A DNA stretch of 64,000 nt, taken from Solibacillus isronensis. Lineage in GTDB: Bacteria > Bacillota > Bacilli > Bacillales_A > Planococcaceae. This document shows positions 24,799 through 35,275 of the stretch, piece by piece. The stretch lies in contig NZ_FVZN01000014.1 in NCBI RefSeq assembly GCF_900168685.1, forward strand, positions 372,001 to 436,000, written 5' to 3'. The notes under the pieces are model-generated. The model had not been told where the DNA came from, ran no database searches, and saw only the letters and a program-made list of their open reading frames with translations. Numbering within the stretch: position 1 is the stretch's first letter; every line of letters starts with the position of its first letter. The position numbers and the translations under genes are program-made.

Positions 24799-26466
24799 TT
24801 ATACTTCCATAATGATCGGTAAAATCATTGGACGACGTTTCGTTTTCTCATATAAATATGGGCCTAATACATCGGTAATTTCATTTTTCAAATCATTCCA
24901 TTGTGTATCTTTTTCCTGAATCGTGCTGTTTAAATGATGGTTCAGCATTTTTTGTGCTTCATTGATCATCATGCCTGATTCACGCATATACACAAATCCG
25001 CGAGAAATAATATCCGGACCGGAAACAATTTTGTTTTTAGCCATATCGACACTTACGACTACGATGACTAAACCTTCTTCTGAAAGAATTCGGCGGTCGC
25101 GTAATACGATATTGCCGATATCCCCGATTCCATTACCATCGATATACACATCGCCTGAAGGAATGCGTCCTGCAACATGTGCTTCATTTGCACTTAATGC
25201 AAGAACATCACCGTTTTCCATAACGAATGAGTTTTCCAATGGAACTTCACAAGCTTCAGCTAATTCCGTATGAATTTTCAACATACGATATTCACCATGA
25301 ATCGGCATAAAGAATTTTGGTTTCATTAAACGAAGCATAAGCTTTTGTTCTTGTTGAGAACCGTGACCTGAAGTATGGATATTATTTAATGCGCCATGGA
25401 TAACTTCTGCACCAGCGCGGAATAATAGGTTAATGATTTTGTTTACGCTCATCGTGTTACCAGGAACCGGAGAAGATGAGAATACAACTGTATCACCAGG
25501 CTGGATTTGAATTTGACGGTGTGTACCGTTAGCAATACGTGATAATGCAGCCATCGGTTCACCTTGAGAACCGGTACATAAAATCATCACTTCATTTGCA
25601 GGTAAACGGTTTAAGCTTTGTATATCGACAAATGTTTCTTTAGGTGCTGTAATATAGCCTAATTCACGGCCGATTGTAATCGCATTATCCATTGATCGAC
25701 CGAACACAGCAACTTTACGGCCATATTTCACGGCTGCATCTGTTGCCTGTTGTAATCGGTGGATATTTGAAGCAAATGTTGCAAAAATAATCCGACCATC
25801 AACTTTACGGAAAATTTCGTCAATGCTTTTCCCGACTGTACGCTCAGACATTGTAAAATCTGGCTTTTCGGCGTTTGTACTATCCGATAGTAAACAAAGA
25901 ACGCCATCACGGCCAATTTCTGCCATTTTCGTCAAGTTAGCAGGCTCGCCTACTGGAGTAAAGTCAAACTTAAAGTCACCAGTATGCACAATATTACCCG
26001 GTGGTGTCTTGATGACAATACCATATGCATCTGGAATACTATGTGTTGTACGGAAGAAGCTAACAGCTGTTTTACGGAATTTAATGACATCATTCTCTTT
26101 AAATTCAATCAGTTTTGTTGTGCGTAATAAGCCGTGCTCTTCTAATTTGTTGCGAAGTAGACCTAGTGCAAGTTTTCCGCCGTATACAGGAACATTAACT
26201 TGACGTAATAAATATGGAATACCACCGATATGATCTTCGTGACCGTGTGTTATAAATAAGCCTTTGATTTTGTCTACGTTTCGAACTAAATACGTATAGT
26301 CTGGAATTACATAGTCAATGCCAAGCAAATCGTCTTCAGGGAATTTAATACCTGCATCTATTAGTATGATTTCATCTTGGAATTGTACTGCATATGTGTT
26401 TTTGCCGATTTCGCCCAGTCCGCCGAGTGCGAATACAGCCGCTTGATCATTCTTAACGAATTTCAT
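24799..26466 (-). CDS. rnjA: Ribonuclease J1
   Basis: 555 aa, normal length. Beta-lactamase fold with the zinc motif HGHEDHIGG (~74-82), the beta-CASP insert (~200-370) and the C-terminal domain. It is the 5'-3' exoribonuclease/endonuclease of Firmicutes, acting in mRNA turnover and 16S rRNA maturation. Five bp after rpoY, forming the conserved rpoY-rnjA operon. Confidence 0.97.
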   Translation of the reverse strand: MKFVKNDQAAVFALGGLGEIGKNTYAVQFQDEIILIDAGIKFPEDDLLGIDYVIPDYTYLVRNVDKIKGLFITHGHEDHIGGIPYLLRQVNVPVYGGKLALGLLRNKLEEHGLLRTTKLIEFKENDVIKFRKTAVSFFRTTHSIPDAYGIVIKTPPGNIVHTGDFKFDFTPVGEPANLTKMAEIGRDGVLCLLSDSTNAEKPDFTMSERTVGKSIDEIFRKVDGRIIFATFASNIHRLQQATDAAVKYGRKVAVFGRSMDNAITIGRELGYITAPKETFVDIQSLNRLPANEVMILCTGSQGEPMAALSRIANGTHRQIQIQPGDTVVFSSSPVPGNTMSVNKIINLLFRAGAEVIHGALNNIHTSGHGSQQEQKLMLRLMKPKFFMPIHGEYRMLKIHTELAEACEVPLENSFVMENGDVLALSANEAHVAGRIPSGDVYIDGNGIGDIGNIVLRDRRILSEEGLVIVVVSVDMAKNKIVSGPDIISRGFVYMRESGMMINEAQKMLNHHLNSTIQEKDTQWNDLKNEITDVLGPYLYEKTKRRPMILPIIMEV

Positions 26467-26471
26467 AACAA

Positions 26472-26681
26472 TTAAGCGTTCTCCAGACGGAAATTCGGGC
26501 TATTTTGTTCATATTCTAAATAGTTGCCTTCTAGAAGTTGAACAAGTTCGATATTGTAGTTACGGTCTTTTAAATAGTGACGTACTTCACGTTCAGACGA
26601 CGCCTCTAAATAAAGTGTTTTTGTGTTTTCGCGAACTGGAATCTCAGAAATGTTTTCTTGATAATAGACTTTGTAAATCAT
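26472..26681 (-). CDS. rpoY: RNA polymerase epsilon subunit (YkzG)
   Basis: 69 aa, small alpha/beta protein ([40 protein letters not shown]). Accessory subunit of Firmicute RNA polymerase. Invariable partner of rnjA. Ribosome site AAAGGAGAG. Confidence 0.95.
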   Translation of the reverse strand: MIYKVYYQENISEIPVRENTKTLYLEASSEREVRHYLKDRNYNIELVQLLEGNYLEYEQNSPNFRLENA

Positions 26682-26821
26682 AGTTACTCTCCTTTAAGTA
26701 CGAACATTATTACTGCACTTCTAACTTGTAGAAAAATGCATTTCCTTTATATTATCACGGGACTCCTTTAAAATAAAGAAAAGCCCTTCAAATTTCGTGA
26801 ACATCAAAGTGGCCACGAATG

Positions 26822-26855
26822 AAAAAAATGGCACGTCCTGTAATCGGGCGTGCCA
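26822..26855 (-). terminator. Terminator of the 23-residue peptide gene
   Basis: TGGCACG (26829-26835) / CGTGCCA (26849-26855); on the minus strand it is followed by seven T (26828-26822). It separates the peptide gene from rpoY. Confidence 0.88.
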
Positions 26856-26869
26856 CTCTAAATGAAGTG

Positions 26870-26941
26870 TTAGGCAATTAATTTTTTTCCGAGGATGCCA
26901 TTTAATCGTTTTCGCCATTTCTTTTTGAGACGTTTTAACAT
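26870..26941 (-). CDS. 23-residue highly cationic peptide
   Basis: ATG 26941 to TAA 26870. The peptide starts MLKRLKKKWRKRL and ends in LIA; ten Lys/Arg, no Asp/Glu, and a hydrophobic face of Leu, Ile and Trp. Ribosome site GAGGAG lies 9 nt upstream. A sigma-A promoter and an intrinsic terminator bracket it, giving an RNA of ~135 nt. A competing frame from ATG 26948 shares the ribosome site region but reads through the terminator, so I reject it. Too small for membrane insertion signals; it could act on membranes, RNA or the ribosome. No family recognised. Confidence 0.65.
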   Translation of the reverse strand: MLKRLKKKWRKRLNGILGKKLIA

Positions 26942-26962
26942 AGGTCATCACTCCTCACACTC

Positions 26963-26991
26963 ATTATACTAAATATTCAGATTTTTGTAAA
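26963..26991 (-). promoter_or_regulatory. Promoter of the cationic peptide gene
   Basis: Minus strand: TTTACA (26991-26986), 17-nt spacer, TATAAT (26968-26963). Confidence 0.8.
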
Positions 26992-27021
26992 GGGTCTATA
27001 AAAATAAAGGAGCGTTATAAA

Positions 27022-27792
27022 TTGAAGAAAATATTATTTTTTGATGTAGACGGTACTCTATATAATTCAGATAAAAAATTACCTGCTTCAGCAAAGGAAG
27101 CGATATTCAAGGCACGTGAAAACGGTCATGAAATTGCGATTGCAACAGGCCGTGCGCCATTTATGATAAAAGATATACTGGAAGAGCTTGAAATCGATAC
27201 ATATGTGACATTTAACGGGCAATATGTAGTTTATCAAGGCGAAGTCGTTTATACAGATCAAATCGCCAACGAAACTTTAACAGAAATTCTCGAATTTGGC
27301 GCACAGCGAAATCATCCGTTAGTTTTCCTGAATGAAAAGGAAATGATTGCTTCAGAAAGCGACTATGAAAGTGTGGAAAGCAGTTTATCGACACTTCAAT
27401 ATCCATATCCGCAAATCGATCCGCAATACTATTTGCATACGCCGGTTTATCAAACACTTGTATTTATAGAAGAAAAAGACCAGCCGATTTATGAACAGCA
27501 ATTCCCTCAAGTACAATTTATCCGTTGGCATCCTTTCTCTTGTGATGTGCTTCCGGATGGTGGTTCAAAGGCAAATGGCATTCGAAAATTGCTGGAACAT
27601 ATTAATTTTCCGATAGAGGATGTTATAACATTTGGCGATGGATTAAATGACATTGAGATGCTGTCAGAGTTTGGCTATAGTGTTGCGATGGAAAATGGTC
27701 ATGACCGTGCAAAGGAAGTAGCTTCAATGATTACGGGGCATGTGGACAATGACGGCTTGGCTGACGCGATGAAGAAATTGAAGTTAATTTAG
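27022..27792 (+). CDS. ykrA: Cof-type HAD phosphatase YkrA
   Basis: 256 aa. HAD motif I DVDGTLYNSD (nucleophile Asp8, acid Asp10), motif II ATGR near 39-42, Lys in GGSKANGI (~185) and motif IV FGDGLNDIEML (~204-214); a C2-type cap lies between. Probable sugar-phosphate or nucleotide phosphatase; substrate unknown. Starts at TTG 27022 with AAAGGAG. Confidence 0.87.
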   Translation: MKKILFFDVDGTLYNSDKKLPASAKEAIFKARENGHEIAIATGRAPFMIKDILEELEIDTYVTFNGQYVVYQGEVVYTDQIANETLTEILEFGAQRNHPLVFLNEKEMIASESDYESVESSLSTLQYPYPQIDPQYYLHTPVYQTLVFIEEKDQPIYEQQFPQVQFIRWHPFSCDVLPDGGSKANGIRKLLEHINFPIEDVITFGDGLNDIEMLSEFGYSVAMENGHDRAKEVASMITGHVDNDGLADAMKKLKLI

Positions 27793-27805
27793 TCAGGTTA
27801 GGGAA

Positions 27806-27840
27806 AAGCGTTGTGAAAGAATTTTTCACAGCGTTTTTTT
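27806..27840 (+). terminator. ykrA terminator
   Basis: Arms 27806-27818 and 27824-27836 (two G-T pairs) then T-run to 27840. Confidence 0.85.
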
Positions 27841-27862
27841 GTTTGAGAAGTCTGATCTGGGT

Positions 27863-28042
27863 TTTATTGGAACAAGGTTAATATTTATTAGAAAATCGGA
27901 TATCGATATTAGAAAGAATGGAAAGGATATTAGAACATCGCGCTGGTATTTTAGAACAATGGACAGTTATATTAGAAAATCTCATTTTTATTAGAACATT
28001 TAATAAGATATTGGAACATTTATGAATTTATTAGAACTTTCA
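27863..28042. repeat. Phased nine-unit intergenic repeat array, copy 2
   Basis: TTAG/TTGG cores begin at 27867, 27888, 27909, 27930, 27951, 27972, 27991, 28011 and 28031: spacings 21,21,21,21,21,19,20,20, identical to copy 1 at 10801-10980. The fifth unit reads TTTTAG instead of TATTAG in both copies. The inter-core bases differ between copies. It fills the gap between the ykrA terminator and the def terminator. Confidence 0.8.
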
Positions 28043-28083
28043 CAAGCTAAATTGACTTTCTTCTATAATAACTGATTAAAAAA

Positions 28084-28118
28084 AGAACCCATTTTCGCTC
28101 CTAACGAAAATGGGTTCT
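28084..28118 (-). terminator. def terminator
   Basis: AGAACCCATTTTCG (28084-28097) / CGAAAATGGGTTCT (28105-28118), 14 bp perfect, followed by T-run on the minus strand. Confidence 0.92.
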
Positions 28119-28125
28119 GCTGAAG

Positions 28126-28683
28126 TTAATCTCTTCCGAATGGAATGCTGTTTTCTAATTGGACAAACGGGTCTTTTTCATCGATGCGATCGTAAAACAT
28201 AACACCATTTAAATGATCAAGCTCGTGTTGGAATGCGATTGCAGGAAGTCCTGATAAACGCATTTTCTTTTCTTCTCCGTCCACTGTCATAAACTTCACA
28301 GTGATACGTGCATAGCGATAAACATAGCCAGGCACAGCACGGTCTACAGATAAGCAGCCTTCACCGCTTGTTATATAAGTCTGTTCAACAGAATGGCTTA
28401 CAATTTTAGGGTTAATCGCGACAAAGCTAATCTGTTCGCCGTTATCATCTTCCAAATGCAGTGCAAACATACGTTTTAAACTGTTTACCTGGTTTGCAGC
28501 TAAGCCGATGCCGCCGCGTAAATTATATTTTTCAGCAATTTCAGGATCTTGGCTATTAATTAAATATTGCAGCATATCATCTGCGAGTTTTCGATCTTCT
28601 GCAGATAACGGAAAAGTAACTTCTTCCGCGCGGGTACGTAAAGTAGGGTGTCCTTCACGGATAATATGTTCCATTAAAATCAT
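28126..28683 (-). CDS. def: Peptide deformylase
   Basis: 185 aa type 2 deformylase. Three motifs: GIGLAANQV (~58-66), EGCLSV (~108-113, metal Cys) and HELDHLNG (~154-161, metal His pair and catalytic Glu). Removes the formyl group from nascent proteins. Corresponds to B. subtilis ykrB (defB), beside pdhA as here. Ribosome site AAAGGAAG. Divergent from pdhA. Confidence 0.95.
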   Translation of the reverse strand: MILMEHIIREGHPTLRTRAEEVTFPLSAEDRKLADDMLQYLINSQDPEIAEKYNLRGGIGLAANQVNSLKRMFALHLEDDNGEQISFVAINPKIVSHSVEQTYITSGEGCLSVDRAVPGYVYRYARITVKFMTVDGEEKKMRLSGLPAIAFQHELDHLNGVMFYDRIDEKDPFVQLENSIPFGRD

Positions 28684-28894
28684 GTGAAACTTCCTTTCAG
28701 TTCAAACTTATATGTGTAAGTATACACGACTCTCCGGAATCGAAGTAAGAAAAATGCTTCTCCAAAAGAAATTTATCATAAATTTAGATTTAACAATTCA
28801 TTATAAGGGAATGAATAAATCGTGTGGTGTTATAAATTAAATAATAAAATTTATTGGTGTTTTTTCTATTATAGTACAGAGGTGATTCCACTGT

Positions 28895-28996
28895 AATACA
28901 GGTAATGTAACTGTATTAGTTTTAACAAATGTGAGGAAAAATCTTTAATTAAGATGATAAACAATGATTGACCGATAGAATTTTATTCTTTATACT
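28895..28996 (+). promoter_or_regulatory. pdhABCD promoter with upstream inverted repeat
   Basis: TTGACC (28968-28973), 17-nt spacer, TATACT (28991-28996). About 50 bp upstream, AATACAG (28895-28901) and CTGTATT (28911-28917) form an inverted repeat with a 9-nt spacer, a possible regulator site. The remainder of the 382-bp def-pdhA gap is AT-rich with nothing else recognised. Confidence 0.7.
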
Positions 28997-29062
28997 CGGT
29001 GTATAGAAACGTTGTACTAGTAAAAAACGAAAATTTTTTAATACAGTTCAAAGGGGATGTAA

Positions 29063-30181
<1,119 letters not shown>

Positions 30182-30184
30182 GCC

Positions 30185-31162
30185 ATGGCACAAATGACAA
30201 TGATTCAAGCAATTACAGATGCATTACGTTGCGAATTAAAAAATGACGAGAACGTTTTAGTATTCGGTGAAGACGTTGGTGTAAACGGTGGGGTATTCCG
30301 TGCAACAGAAGGTCTTCAAAAAGAATTCGGCGTTGATCGTGTATTTGATACGCCACTTGCAGAATCAGGAATCGGTGGTTTAGCAATTGGTTTAGCGTTA
30401 ACTGGATACCGTCCAGTGCCTGAAATTCAATTTTTCGGCTTCGTATTCGAAGTAATGGATTCTATCAGCGGGCAATTAGCTCGTATGAGATACCGTTCAG
30501 GCGGTACGTATAATGCACCAGTAACAATCCGTTCTCCATTTGGCGGTGGTGTTCATACGCCTGAAATGCACTCGGATTCATTAGAAGGGTTGATGGCTCA
30601 ATCACCAGGATTAAAAGTAGTTGTTCCGTCAACACCATATGATGCAAAAGGTTTAATGATTGCTTCGATTCGTGATGATAATCCGGTTATTTTCTTAGAG
30701 CATTTAAAACTTTACCGTTCATTCCGTGAAGAAGTTCCGGAAGAGTCATATACGATTGAATTGGGTAAAGCAGATGTGAAGCGTGAAGGAAAAGACCTTT
30801 CGATCATTGCTTACGGCTTAATGGTTCACGAGAGTCTAAAAGCGGCAGAAGAATTGGAGAAAGAAGGCTACTCAGTAGAAGTAATCGATTTACGTACAAT
30901 TCAGCCGTTAGATGTCGAAACGATTATCGCATCTGTTGAAAAAACAGGTCGCGCAATTGTTGTTCAGGAAGCGCAAAAGCAAGCAGGTATTGCGGCAAAT
31001 GTAGTCGCAGAAATTACAGAACGTGCAATTCTATCATTGGAAGCGCCAGTATTACGTGTTGCTGCACCAGATACAATCTATTCATTCCCACAAGCGGAAG
31101 GTGTATGGCTACCTACGTATAAAGATGTAATGGAAACTGCAAAGAAAGTCTTAACATTCTAA
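30185..31162 (+). CDS. pdhB: Pyruvate dehydrogenase E1 beta
   Basis: 325 aa transketolase-like subunit: [20 protein letters not shown] (~28-47), [20 protein letters not shown] (~58-77), C-terminal domain ~200-325. Three bp after pdhA. Confidence 0.97.
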   Translation: MAQMTMIQAITDALRCELKNDENVLVFGEDVGVNGGVFRATEGLQKEFGVDRVFDTPLAESGIGGLAIGLALTGYRPVPEIQFFGFVFEVMDSISGQLARMRYRSGGTYNAPVTIRSPFGGGVHTPEMHSDSLEGLMAQSPGLKVVVPSTPYDAKGLMIASIRDDNPVIFLEHLKLYRSFREEVPEESYTIELGKADVKREGKDLSIIAYGLMVHESLKAAEELEKEGYSVEVIDLRTIQPLDVETIIASVEKTGRAIVVQEAQKQAGIAANVVAEITERAILSLEAPVLRVAAPDTIYSFPQAEGVWLPTYKDVMETAKKVLTF

Positions 31163-31180
31163 GAATTGAGGGTGAGATAA

Positions 31181-32569
31181 ATGGCATTTACGTTTCGTTT
31201 ACCAGATATCGGAGAAGGTATTCATGAAGGTGAAATCGTCAAGTGGTTCGTTAAACCTGGCGATCAAGTAAAAGAAGACGATATTTTAGCTGAAGTTCAA
31301 AATGATAAAGCAGTCGTTGAAATTCCGTCACCAGTTGATGGTACAGTAGAAGAAATCTATGTAGAAGAAGGAACGGTTGCGATTGTCGGGGATGCCTTAA
31401 TCCGCTTTGATGCACCAGGCTATGAAGATTTAAAACTAAAAGGTGATGACCACCACGAATCAAATGAATCAAACAAAACAGAAGCACAAGTACAGTCTAC
31501 TGCCGAGGCTGGCCAAGATGTGAAAAAAGAAGAAACTAAAACGGATAAAAATGCAGATGCTGCTCAGCCGGGAACTCCTGCTGAAACAGAAAAAGCTGCA
31601 TCGCCATCTGAAACAGAAACTTCTGGCAAACGCATTATCGCAATGCCTTCTGTTCGTAAGTATGCTCGTGAAAAAGGTGTCGAGATTCAGCAAGTTTCAG
31701 GCACAGGCAAAAACGGCCGTGTGTTAAAAGAAGATATTGAGAGCTTCCTAAACGGTGGTCAACAGTCTGCTTCTGAAACAGAAGAAGTAAAAGAAGCACA
31801 ACAGCCACAAGCAGATGAGAAACATGCAGAAACAAAGCAAGCTGCTCCTGTAGCACTTGAAGGCGAGTTCCCTGAAACACGCGAAAAAATGAGCGGTATC
31901 CGCAAAGCGATCGCAAAAGCGATGGTACATTCAAAACATACGGCTCCGCACGTAACGTTAATGGATGAAGTGGACGTGACAGAACTTGTTGCACACCGTA
32001 AACAATTCAAGGATATTGCAGCAGAACAAGGTGTTAAATTAACGTATTTACCGTACGTTGTGAAGGCTTTAATCTCGACTTTACGTAAATATCCTGATTT
32101 CAACCGTTCACTGGATGATGCGACACAAGAAATTATTCAAAAACATTACTATAATATTGGTATTGCTGCTGATACAGAAAAAGGTTTATTAGTTCCTGTA
32201 ATTAAGCATGCTGATCGTAAGTCAGTATTTGGCTTATCTCAAGAAATTAATGAATTGGCTGTAAAAGCACGTGATGGTAAGCTAGCAACGCATGAAATGA
32301 AAGGTGCGTCAATGTCGATTACAAACATCGGTTCAGCTGGAGGACAATGGTTCACACCAGTAATTAACCATCCTGAAGTGGCAATCTTAGGAATTGGGCG
32401 TATTTCAGAGAAACCAGTAATAAAAAATGGTGAAATTGTAGCAGCACATGTGTTAGCATTATCATTGAGCTTTGATCATCGAATGATCGATGGAGCGACT
32501 GCACAAAACGCTTTAAATCATTTAAAACGTTTATTAAGTGAGCCGCAACTATTATTAATGGAGGCGTAA
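31181..32569 (+). CDS. pdhC: Dihydrolipoamide acetyltransferase (E2)
   Basis: 462 aa. Lipoyl domain ~1-80 with lipoyl Lys43 ([12 protein letters not shown]); Ala/Glu/Lys/Thr linker ~85-148; E3/E1-binding domain ~149-188 ([18 protein letters not shown]); second linker; catalytic domain ~230-462 with [10 protein letters not shown] (His433, Asp437). Core of the complex, passing acetyl to CoA. One lipoyl domain, as usual for Bacillus. Confidence 0.97.
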   Translation: MAFTFRLPDIGEGIHEGEIVKWFVKPGDQVKEDDILAEVQNDKAVVEIPSPVDGTVEEIYVEEGTVAIVGDALIRFDAPGYEDLKLKGDDHHESNESNKTEAQVQSTAEAGQDVKKEETKTDKNADAAQPGTPAETEKAASPSETETSGKRIIAMPSVRKYAREKGVEIQQVSGTGKNGRVLKEDIESFLNGGQQSASETEEVKEAQQPQADEKHAETKQAAPVALEGEFPETREKMSGIRKAIAKAMVHSKHTAPHVTLMDEVDVTELVAHRKQFKDIAAEQGVKLTYLPYVVKALISTLRKYPDFNRSLDDATQEIIQKHYYNIGIAADTEKGLLVPVIKHADRKSVFGLSQEINELAVKARDGKLATHEMKGASMSITNIGSAGGQWFTPVINHPEVAILGIGRISEKPVIKNGEIVAAHVLALSLSFDHRMIDGATAQNALNHLKRLLSEPQLLLMEA

Positions 32570-32573
32570 AAAA

Positions 32574-33986
32574 ATGGTAGTAGGAGATTTTCCAATTGAA
32601 CTAGATACTCTTGTAGTAGGTTCTGGCCCTGGTGGCTATGTAGCAGCAATTCGTGCAGCACAAACAGGTCAAAAAGTAACGATCGTTGAACGTGGAGCAT
32701 TAGGTGGGGTATGTTTAAACGTAGGTTGTATCCCTTCAAAAGCTTTAATTTCTGTAGGTCACCGCTTTGAAAATGCTCAACATTCAGATGATATGGGTGT
32801 TACTGCATCTGAAGTGAAATTAGACTGGTCTAAAGCACAAGCATTTAAAGACGGCGTTGTTAAAAAATTAGTAGGCGGCGTTGAAGGTTTATTAAAAGGA
32901 AACAAAGTAGATATCGTAAAAGGTGAAGCATACTTCGTGGATGCAAACACTGTACGTGTTATCGACGGCGATAATGCTCAAACTTATACATTCAAAAATG
33001 CTATTTTAGCAACAGGATCTCGTCCAATCGAAATCCCAACATTTAAATTTACTAAGCGTGTAGTAAGCTCTACTGGTGCATTATCTTTCCCTGAAGTACC
33101 AGGTAAATTAGTTGTTATCGGTGGCGGTTACATCGGTACAGAGCTTGGTTCAGCTTATGCTAACTTAGGTTCTCAAGTAACAATTATCGAAGGCGGTAAA
33201 GATATTTTAGCTGGTTTCGAAAAACAAATGACGCAAATCGTTAAAAAAGGTCTTAAGAAAAAGGGCGTTGAAGTTGTAGTAAACGCATCTGCTAAAGGCG
33301 TAGAAGAAAGCGATAATGGCGTAGTTGTTACTTATGAAGTAGGCGGCGAAGAAAAAACTGTTGAAGCAGATTACGTATTAGTAACTGTAGGTCGTCGTCC
33401 GAATACGGATGAAATGGGCTTAGAAGAAGTAGGTATTAAATTTGCAGAACGCGGATTATTGGAAGTAGACAAACAAGGTCGTACTTCAGTATCGAACATC
33501 TATGCAATCGGTGATATCGTTGCAGGTCCACAACTAGCTCACAAAGCTTCTTATGAAGGTAAAGTTGCTGCAGAAGCAATCGCTGGTGAACCATCAGTAG
33601 TTGACTACTTAGCAATTCCAGCAGTATGCTTCACAGATCCAGAAATGGCAACTGTAGGTTACTCTGAAGAGCAAGCAAAAGCGGAAGGTTTAGAAGTGAA
33701 AGCTGCTAAATTCCCATTCGCTGCAAACGGTCGTGCATTAGCATTAAACGAAACAGAAGGTTTCGTGAAACTAGTAGCGCGTAAAGAAGACGGCTTATTA
33801 GTTGGTGCTCAAATCGTTGGTGTTGGTGCTTCTGATATGATCGCTGAAATGGCAACTGCTATTGAAGGCGGTATGACTGCAGAAGATATCGCATTAACTA
33901 TCCACGCACACCCAACTTTAGGTGAAATTACAATGGAAGCTGCTGAAGTTTTACTAGGCAACCCAATCCATATTGTATCTAAATAA
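32574..33986 (+). CDS. pdhD: Dihydrolipoamide dehydrogenase (E3)
   Basis: 470 aa flavoprotein. FAD motif [12 protein letters not shown] (~14-25), redox disulfide Cys47/Cys52 ([14 protein letters not shown]), NAD motif [15 protein letters not shown] (~180-194), and HAHPTLGE near 444-451 with catalytic His446/Glu451. Reoxidises the lipoyl arm; shared with other 2-oxoacid complexes. Its codon use is more biased than its neighbours, as expected for a highly expressed gene. Confidence 0.97.
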   Translation: MVVGDFPIELDTLVVGSGPGGYVAAIRAAQTGQKVTIVERGALGGVCLNVGCIPSKALISVGHRFENAQHSDDMGVTASEVKLDWSKAQAFKDGVVKKLVGGVEGLLKGNKVDIVKGEAYFVDANTVRVIDGDNAQTYTFKNAILATGSRPIEIPTFKFTKRVVSSTGALSFPEVPGKLVVIGGGYIGTELGSAYANLGSQVTIIEGGKDILAGFEKQMTQIVKKGLKKKGVEVVVNASAKGVEESDNGVVVTYEVGGEEKTVEADYVLVTVGRRPNTDEMGLEEVGIKFAERGLLEVDKQGRTSVSNIYAIGDIVAGPQLAHKASYEGKVAAEAIAGEPSVVDYLAIPAVCFTDPEMATVGYSEEQAKAEGLEVKAAKFPFAANGRALALNETEGFVKLVARKEDGLLVGAQIVGVGASDMIAEMATAIEGGMTAEDIALTIHAHPTLGEITMEAAEVLLGNPIHIVSK

Positions 33987-34000
33987 TCTTATATAAATTT

Positions 34001-34034
34001 ACACTGCCCATTATTAAATGGGCAGTGTTTTTTA
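34001..34034 (+). terminator. pdh operon terminator
   Basis: ACACTGCCCAT (34001-34011) / ATGGGCAGTGT (34018-34028) then T-run. Confidence 0.92.
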
Positions 34035-34072
34035 CGTGTATGAATAACAGGGGAGCATACAGCGATAAAACT

Positions 34073-34126
34073 CTTCTTTATAATGGGAGCAGAAAAATTT
34101 TTCCATCCATTATAAAGAAGGTTTTT
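34073..34126. other. Long perfect inverted repeat after the pdh operon
   Basis: CTTCTTTATAATGG (34073-34086) pairs perfectly with CCATTATAAAGAAG (34107-34120) over a 20-nt loop, then GTTTTTAAAT. It may be a second terminator, but nothing is seen to end here. The rest of 33987-34286 has no gene. Confidence 0.55.
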
Positions 34127-34286
34127 AAATTGTAAAAAATGGTTATATATAACTGAAAGATTCATTTTAAAAATAAAAAAGTAGAGCAAACAAACTAAAT
34201 ACCATTCGGCTAAATTGTGAAATAAGCTCTAATTATAGAAGATAGACTGCTTGTAGGATTTCATTGATTAAGGGAGTTGTCACGGT

Positions 34287-34860
34287 ATGAATTATTCAAG
34301 TGAAAAAAAGAAACTGCAAAGTGAATGGATATCATCGACAGTTGTATTATTAATGGATTTAAAAGAAGAAAAGCACGAGGGCCAGACGGAGCGTTTTGCA
34401 ACAATTGCACTTGATGTATTGGTAAGGAAGCTGCTTGAAGTGCAAAAAGAAGATTTTACAATAGACTCTTATGAGTTGTTACAGCGCGCTATATTCGATG
34501 CTATCAATATGAAGTCTACTGATATAGCACAAGCTTATGACGGGCTGATTACAGCGGCAGGGAAACTTCAAACAAGCCCAATCACAATATCCATATAAAT
34601 ATATAAATAGGGAAAAGCCGATCCAAAATGCCGAATCCGTTTTACGGAATACATTGCAGGCTATTTTATTTAATATAAATCAATTTCCGTTCAATGAAAT
34701 GACAGATCAATCTGTCGAACAAATAAATCAGTCAATGCAATTTGCAAAAGAGGTTATTGATGAAAATGCATCGGTACATGAACTGATTTTTGCTTTAAGA
34801 AGTGTTTTAGGAGCTCTTACGGATGTACAACTAAAACTAAAAAATGAAATGAAAAATTAA
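34287..34860 (+). pseudogene. Unknown gene split by a probable one-base insertion
   Basis: Frame 1 (34287-34598) gives 103 aa, ending in ITAAGKLQ plus eight unrelated-looking residues. The frame one base ahead is open from 34549 to 34860 and reads on smoothly (YKYINREKPIQNAESVLRN, then ILFNINQFPFNEMTD to KNEMKN), but it has no start codon before TTG 34654 and no ribosome site. An extra A in the AAA at 34570-34572 would explain it: joined, the product is ~190 aa, acidic, helical and cytosolic. I do not recognise the family. Alternatives: two genes, programmed +1 frameshifting, or a sequencing error. AAGGGAG precedes ATG 34287. Confidence 0.55.
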
Positions 34861-34930
34861 TGATAACGAACTTTCAATTATTCTGAGCAGCTTGATGACT
34901 ACTAACATTTTAAATGAATATAACGACCGG

Positions 34931-34971
34931 AAGCTATCTTGTATAATTTAAACAAGGTAGCTTTCATTTTA
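34931..34971 (+). terminator. Terminator-like hairpin after the frameshifted gene
   Basis: AAGCTATCTTGT (34931-34942) / ACAAGGTAGCTT (34952-34963), one G-T pair, moderate T-rich tail. Confidence 0.65.
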
Positions 34972-35016
34972 CTTTAAATACGAAGTAATGACCCAAATTA
35001 TAGTAGGAAAATAAAA

Positions 35017-35045
35017 TAGACAGAAATTTCTAATGGACGTACAAT
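35017..35045 (+). promoter_or_regulatory. Promoter of the lrgA leader
   Basis: TAGACA (35017-35022), 17-nt spacer, TACAAT (35040-35045), followed by AAAGT as in the ctaG promoter (TATAAT then AAAGT). Confidence 0.6.
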
Positions 35046-35051
35046 AAAGTA

Positions 35052-35260
35052 AAACTTCACTCAGTCGGGGCATCTCAACTGATTTGAAGGAACGCAAGCT
35101 AAAACCGTCACGTCCTGTGACAACGCTTGTGCGACCAAAATTGTGTTGGTCAGAATCAACCGAACTATTACGGGTAGTTGATCTCCCACCCATCCTTTTC
35201 GTCCTGTTTACGTTTAGGGGCGGAGAGTTACTACCTGTTAATGCGGAGGAAAAACTGTGT
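35052..35260 (+). ncRNA. Conserved leader element, copy 1 (before lrgA)
   Basis: ~210-nt untranslated leader sharing blocks with the leader of ctaG (56912-57075). Shared: stem CGCAAGC/GCTTGTG (35093-35099/35125-35131) enclosing a 25-nt loop that begins TAAAACCGTC; then GACCAA-loop-TTGGTC (35133-35151); then TTACTACC-x-GTTAATGCGG from 35228. The last block ends ~30-40 nt before the start codon in both places. An extra ~50 nt lies between the second and third blocks in this copy. Confidence 0.6.
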
Positions 35261-35275
35261 AAAGGGGGTTAGCTG

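Noticed and set aside
26721-26951. 76-aa ORF from ATG 26948 overlapping the cationic peptide gene
   Set aside because: It reads through a strong terminator and its ribosome site spacing is poor; the 23-codon frame fits promoter, ribosome site and terminator better.
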